Of a stretch of DNA of 64,000 bases, positions 61,731-64,000 are shown one piece after another. The stretch is from Flavobacteriales bacterium UBA6770 (lineage in GTDB: Bacteria; Bacteroidota; Bacteroidia; Flavobacteriales_G; Salibacteraceae), in the NCBI GenBank assembly GCA_905181875.1, contig CAJIZH010000003.1, positions 248,001 to 312,000 on the forward strand, read 5' to 3'. Under the pieces are notes generated by a model. It was not told the DNA's origin. It saw only the letters and a program-made list of their open reading frames with translations, and did not search any database. A program made the position numbers and the translations under genes. Every line of letters begins with the position of its first letter. Position 1 is the stretch's first letter.

Positions 61731-61738
61731 CAAATGTA
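61731..61738 (-). promoter_or_regulatory. rRNA promoter P2, -7 element TACATTTG
   Basis: Exact TAnnTTTG match about 90 nt upstream of P1. As in P1, it is followed after 2 nt by a small hairpin, ACCCG / CGGGT (61710-61728). No TTG at -33. Confidence 0.55.
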
Positions 61739-61925
61739 AAGTTTTTCTTAAAGATGAATCGCAGTTTTTAAACACTTTTTTATTGAAAAAAGAAAGTAAT
61801 TGCTCAGCTCCTATTATTCAATAACTTACAATACAAAATTATGGGACCAGATTATTCTTTTTAGGCGCTCCAGCGATAAATTCTGTTACATAGAACAAGC
61901 TATTTCAAACTTATCCATGATAGTT

Positions 61926-61933
61926 TATCTTTG
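61926..61933 (+). promoter_or_regulatory. -7 promoter element TATCTTTG
   Basis: Exact TAnnTTTG match ending 4 nt before the GTG at 61938. Confidence 0.45.
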
Positions 61934-61937
61934 AAGG

Positions 61938-62288
61938 GTGAGAAAAAAATTAAAAAAAATATTTATCGTTTGCTTATTCAGCGCCATTTGCAGCGTACCT
62001 AATTATGCCCTAGCTCAACAATTCGACGACAAAGAAGAACCAGCGCCTGAAAACAACGAGCATCCTGTAAAAGAAAAGTTTCTAAAGAAAGAGAATGTAT
62101 TTGTTGGCGGCGGGCTTGGTGGTGGCTTTGGAAATGGAGCTGGAATGATTCAAGTCTCCCCATTAATAGGCTATAATGTTACTGAAAGCTTTCAAACTGC
62201 CCTGAAAGTTACTTATACCTATATATATGGAACTGAAGGAATAACCGCGCAGCGATATTCTGATCTACACTTATGGAGTTTGATGTAA
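61938..62288 (+). pseudogene. truncated outer-membrane beta-barrel protein
   Basis: A GTG-start frame of 116 residues with a signal peptide (FIVCLFSAICSVPNYALAQ), an acidic linker, then the start of a small beta-barrel (NVFVGGGLGGGFGNGAGMIQ, VSPLIGYNVTESFQTALKVT). Bacteroidota relatives that I know of this kind run to about 200 residues or more with further strands; here the frame ends abruptly in HLWSLM and the next 200 bp are short repeats. I take it as 3'-truncated. It may still be translated, but a barrel of four strands is unlikely to be stable. Confidence 0.5.
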
Positions 62289-62334
62289 AGAAGTTTTTTG
62301 TGTAGAAAACCCCCTTCCGTCTCGTTCCTCGCCA

Positions 62335-62352
62335 CCTTCCCCGTTGGGAAGG
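62335..62352. repeat. short palindrome CCTTCCC-CGTT-GGGAAGG
   Basis: Perfect 7-bp arms with a 4-nt loop, just after the truncated barrel gene. GC content is above the surroundings. Could be part of a dispersed intergenic repeat. Confidence 0.6.
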
Positions 62353-62380
62353 ATTAAGAATACCAATCAATGACGAATAG

Positions 62381-62403
62381 AATCAATCAATCAATCAATC
62401 AAT
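62381..62403. repeat. tetranucleotide tandem repeat (AATC)x5.75
   Basis: Five full AATC units plus AAT; an imperfect copy precedes it. Intergenic, between the truncated barrel gene and purL. Confidence 0.9.
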
Positions 62404-62411
62404 GTAAAATA

Positions 62412-62431
62412 GATTCCCGCCTACGCGGGAA
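62412..62431. repeat. GC-rich palindrome ATTCCCGCCTACGCGGGAAT
   Basis: Inverted repeat ATTCCCGC / GCGGGAAT, of the kind seen in dispersed intergenic elements. The 13-nt core CCCGCCTACGCGG recurs at the end of rplA (about 35818-35830). Confidence 0.7.
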
Positions 62432-62466
62432 TGACGGAGAAAAACAGTTACAGATTAGAGTATTGC

Positions 62467-62491
62467 ATTATTGACAGGCCTCTTCAATAAT
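62467..62491 (-). terminator. hairpin after purL
   Basis: Perfect 8-bp inverted repeat ATTATTGA / TCAATAAT with a 9-nt loop, 12 bp past the purL stop. No T run, so only a weak call. Confidence 0.35.
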
Positions 62492-62503
62492 GATTAGCCT
62501 TTC

Positions 62504-64000
62504 TTATAATACCTTATGTTCTACCCATTCCTTCGCATTCTTAAATGCTAGAATCCAAGGACTAACGTCTTCTTGTTTTTTATCAGCTGGGTAGTAGCCC
62601 CAATTCCATGGGAAAATTGATCGTTCGAAATGCGGCATAATAGCTAAATGACGACCATCTTTACTCGCTATACCCGCAACGTTATAATCAGAACCGTTTG
62701 GGTTTACCGGATAAGCTGAATCGGCATACTTACCTATTACATTATAATTGGATTCAGCTTCAGGTAGACTGAACTTGCCTTCTCCGTGTGCTGCCCAAAT
62801 ACCCATTTTAGTTCCAGATAAACTTCCAAGCATTACAGAATTGTTTTCTGGCACTTCAACTGCCAAGAAACTAGATTCAAATTTACCTGAAGTATTGTGC
62901 TGCAATTTTGGATGTTCTTTATGTTCCGGATATATAAGCCCTAGCTCACCCATTAATTGACAACCATTACAAATTCCGAGTGAAAGGGTATCGGGTCTAG
63001 CATAAAAATTATCTAAAGCAGCTTTTGCTTTTTCATTAAACATAAATGCCCCTGCCCACCCTTTTGCTGACCCCAACACATCAGAGTTAGAGAAACCTCC
63101 AACAAAAGCAATCATATTTACATCAGAAAGATCTTCTCGACCAGAGATAAGATCAGTCATATGCACATCTTTAACATCAAAACCGGCCAAGAACATAGCG
63201 TAGGCCATTTCTCGATCGCCATTAACTCCCTTTTCTCGAATAATAGCAGCTTTTACTCCAGATGCCGTTTTTCGATTAGGATTCAATCCCAATGCATCAT
63301 AAGTTCCCTTGAAATTTTGAGGGAAAATATAATTCAATGGAAATTTGTCGTGATTATTAAAACGTGAATCAGCATGTTCTTTTCCTGATTGTTTTTGATC
63401 TAATAAATGAGAAGTCTTGTACCAAGTCTTTCTTAAAGATGGAACATTAAGAACATACGAATTTGAACTCGTTTTAATTTCTACACTATTCTCATTATTT
63501 ACAGAACCTATTATGGCATAGGTTGCATTCACGGAATCTAATGCAGAGCTCACCTTAGAACTGTTTTCTTTTTCAACTTGAATTATAATTCCAGCTTTTT
63601 CTGAAAACAATAATTGAATATCGTCATTTGAATTCAATACCGACAAATCAACCGATAAACCGACAGTATTCTCAGGAAAACACATTTCTAATAATGTAGT
63701 TACCATTCCACCAGCCGAGATATCATGACCGGCAAGAATTTTATCGTCCAGAATTAAGTCTTGAACTACATTAAATGTAGCTGCGAATTTTTTAGCGTCT
63801 TTAATTCTAGGTGCTTCATTACCCAATTGATTTAGAATTTGGGCAAATGATGAACCTCCTAATTTGTAACCGTCTTCGGAAAAGTCGATATAGATTAATT
63901 GAGAACCTACGATCGGTTGCAATACTGGCTCAACAACTTTCTTTAAATTAATTACCTCGCCTACAGCAGAAATAATTACTGTTCCAGGAGCATAAACAAC
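62504..64000 (-). CDS. purL: phosphoribosylformylglycinamidine synthase, C-terminal part (5' end beyond window)
   Basis: Large single-chain FGAM synthase, fourth step of purine synthesis (FGAR + glutamine + ATP). The 498 codons here cover the end of the second AIRS-like domain (SFAQILNQLG, GHDISAGGMVTTLLEMCF) and the glutamine amidotransferase domain with nucleophile Cys in GICNGCQLMGEL and C-terminal His/Glu region around MPHFERSIFPWNWGYYP. The frame is open to base 64000, so the N-terminal part lies outside; full proteins have about 1220 residues. I ignore the in-frame TTG/ATG-like starts near 63922 because conserved sequence continues upstream (GTVIISAVGEVINLKKVV). Confidence 0.95.
   Translation of the reverse strand, partial: VVYAPGTVIISAVGEVINLKKVVEPVLQPIVGSQLIYIDFSEDGYKLGGSSFAQILNQLGNEAPRIKDAKKFAATFNVVQDLILDDKILAGHDISAGGMVTTLLEMCFPENTVGLSVDLSVLNSNDDIQLLFSEKAGIIIQVEKENSSKVSSALDSVNATYAIIGSVNNENSVEIKTSSNSYVLNVPSLRKTWYKTSHLLDQKQSGKEHADSRFNNHDKFPLNYIFPQNFKGTYDALGLNPNRKTASGVKAAIIREKGVNGDREMAYAMFLAGFDVKDVHMTDLISGREDLSDVNMIAFVGGFSNSDVLGSAKGWAGAFMFNEKAKAALDNFYARPDTLSLGICNGCQLMGELGLIYPEHKEHPKLQHNTSGKFESSFLAVEVPENNSVMLGSLSGTKMGIWAAHGEGKFSLPEAESNYNVIGKYADSAYPVNPNGSDYNVAGIASKDGRHLAIMPHFERSIFPWNWGYYPADKKQEDVSPWILAFKNAKEWVEHKVL

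Noticed and set aside
62381..62403. AATC array as a CRISPR-like repeat
   Set aside because: Unit is four bases without spacers; it is a microsatellite.

Overview
The window reads as a chromosomal segment of a low-GC, aerobic member of the Bacteroidota, most likely a Flavobacteriales-type marine or freshwater bacterium. The reasons are the Bacteroidota promoter element TAnnTTTG before many genes, a T9SS C-terminal sorting domain, a PorE-like OmpA protein, E1 alpha/beta fused in one polypeptide, a GSIII glutamine synthetase, Bacteroidota-type PurM, and the order tRNAs-tuf-tRNA-Trp-secE-nusG-rplKAJL-rpoBC. No phage, insertion sequence, integron, CRISPR array or defence island was seen. Nearly all genes are housekeeping or common envelope families.

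Layout. 1-6.4 kb: partial sodium:solute symporter, a membrane/TPR protein, and the minus-strand operon hpt-adk-obg-PAP2. 6.4-14.7 kb: a TPR protein that appears to be the truncated front end of a sensor (a PAS-like remnant follows its stop), an S9 dipeptidyl peptidase, a secreted lamin-tail/Calx-beta/T9SS protein, a YihY membrane protein, a hotdog thioesterase and an unknown exported protein. 14.8-26.5 kb: DUF349 protein coupled to fused 2-oxo acid dehydrogenase E1, YwqK-like protein, NamZ (DUF1343), LolC/E-like permease, CBS-type PLP beta-synthase, BtuF-like binding protein, a patatin fused to a POTRA/barrel, and a DUF3467 protein. 26.6-39.7 kb (all minus): four tRNAs, tuf, tRNA-Trp, secE, nusG, rplK, rplA, rplJ, rplL, rpoB, rpoC. 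39.8-55.9 kb (all minus): glnN, a PorE-like OmpA protein, purM-prfA-pyrF-DUF2851-pspC, a dead potassium channel gene, AgcS symporter, a frameshifted helix-hairpin-helix gene, apt, acyl-CoA dehydrogenase, rpsU, a tyrosine recombinase and raiA. 56.1-61.7 kb: complete minus-strand rRNA operon 16S-Ile-Ala-23S-5S with tandem promoters and a terminator. 61.9-64 kb: a truncated outer membrane protein next to short repeats, then the 3' part of purL.

Together the genes cover transcription (RNA polymerase, NusG), translation (EF-Tu, RF1, six L/S proteins, tRNAs, rRNA, RaiA), purine and pyrimidine synthesis and salvage (purL, purM, hpt, apt, adk, pyrF), nitrogen assimilation (glnN), branched-chain or pyruvate oxidation (E1), and outer-membrane biology. 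The most informative unlisted signals are four decayed or split genes (PAS remnant at 7.8-8.0 kb, HHH gene at 43.0-44.2 kb, potassium channel at 45.9-46.8 kb, outer-membrane protein at 61.9-62.3 kb) among otherwise intact long genes; and the placement of Bacteroidota -7 boxes only 4-7 nt before several start codons, which implies leaderless or nearly leaderless mRNAs. I did not find a convincing undescribed multi-gene system.
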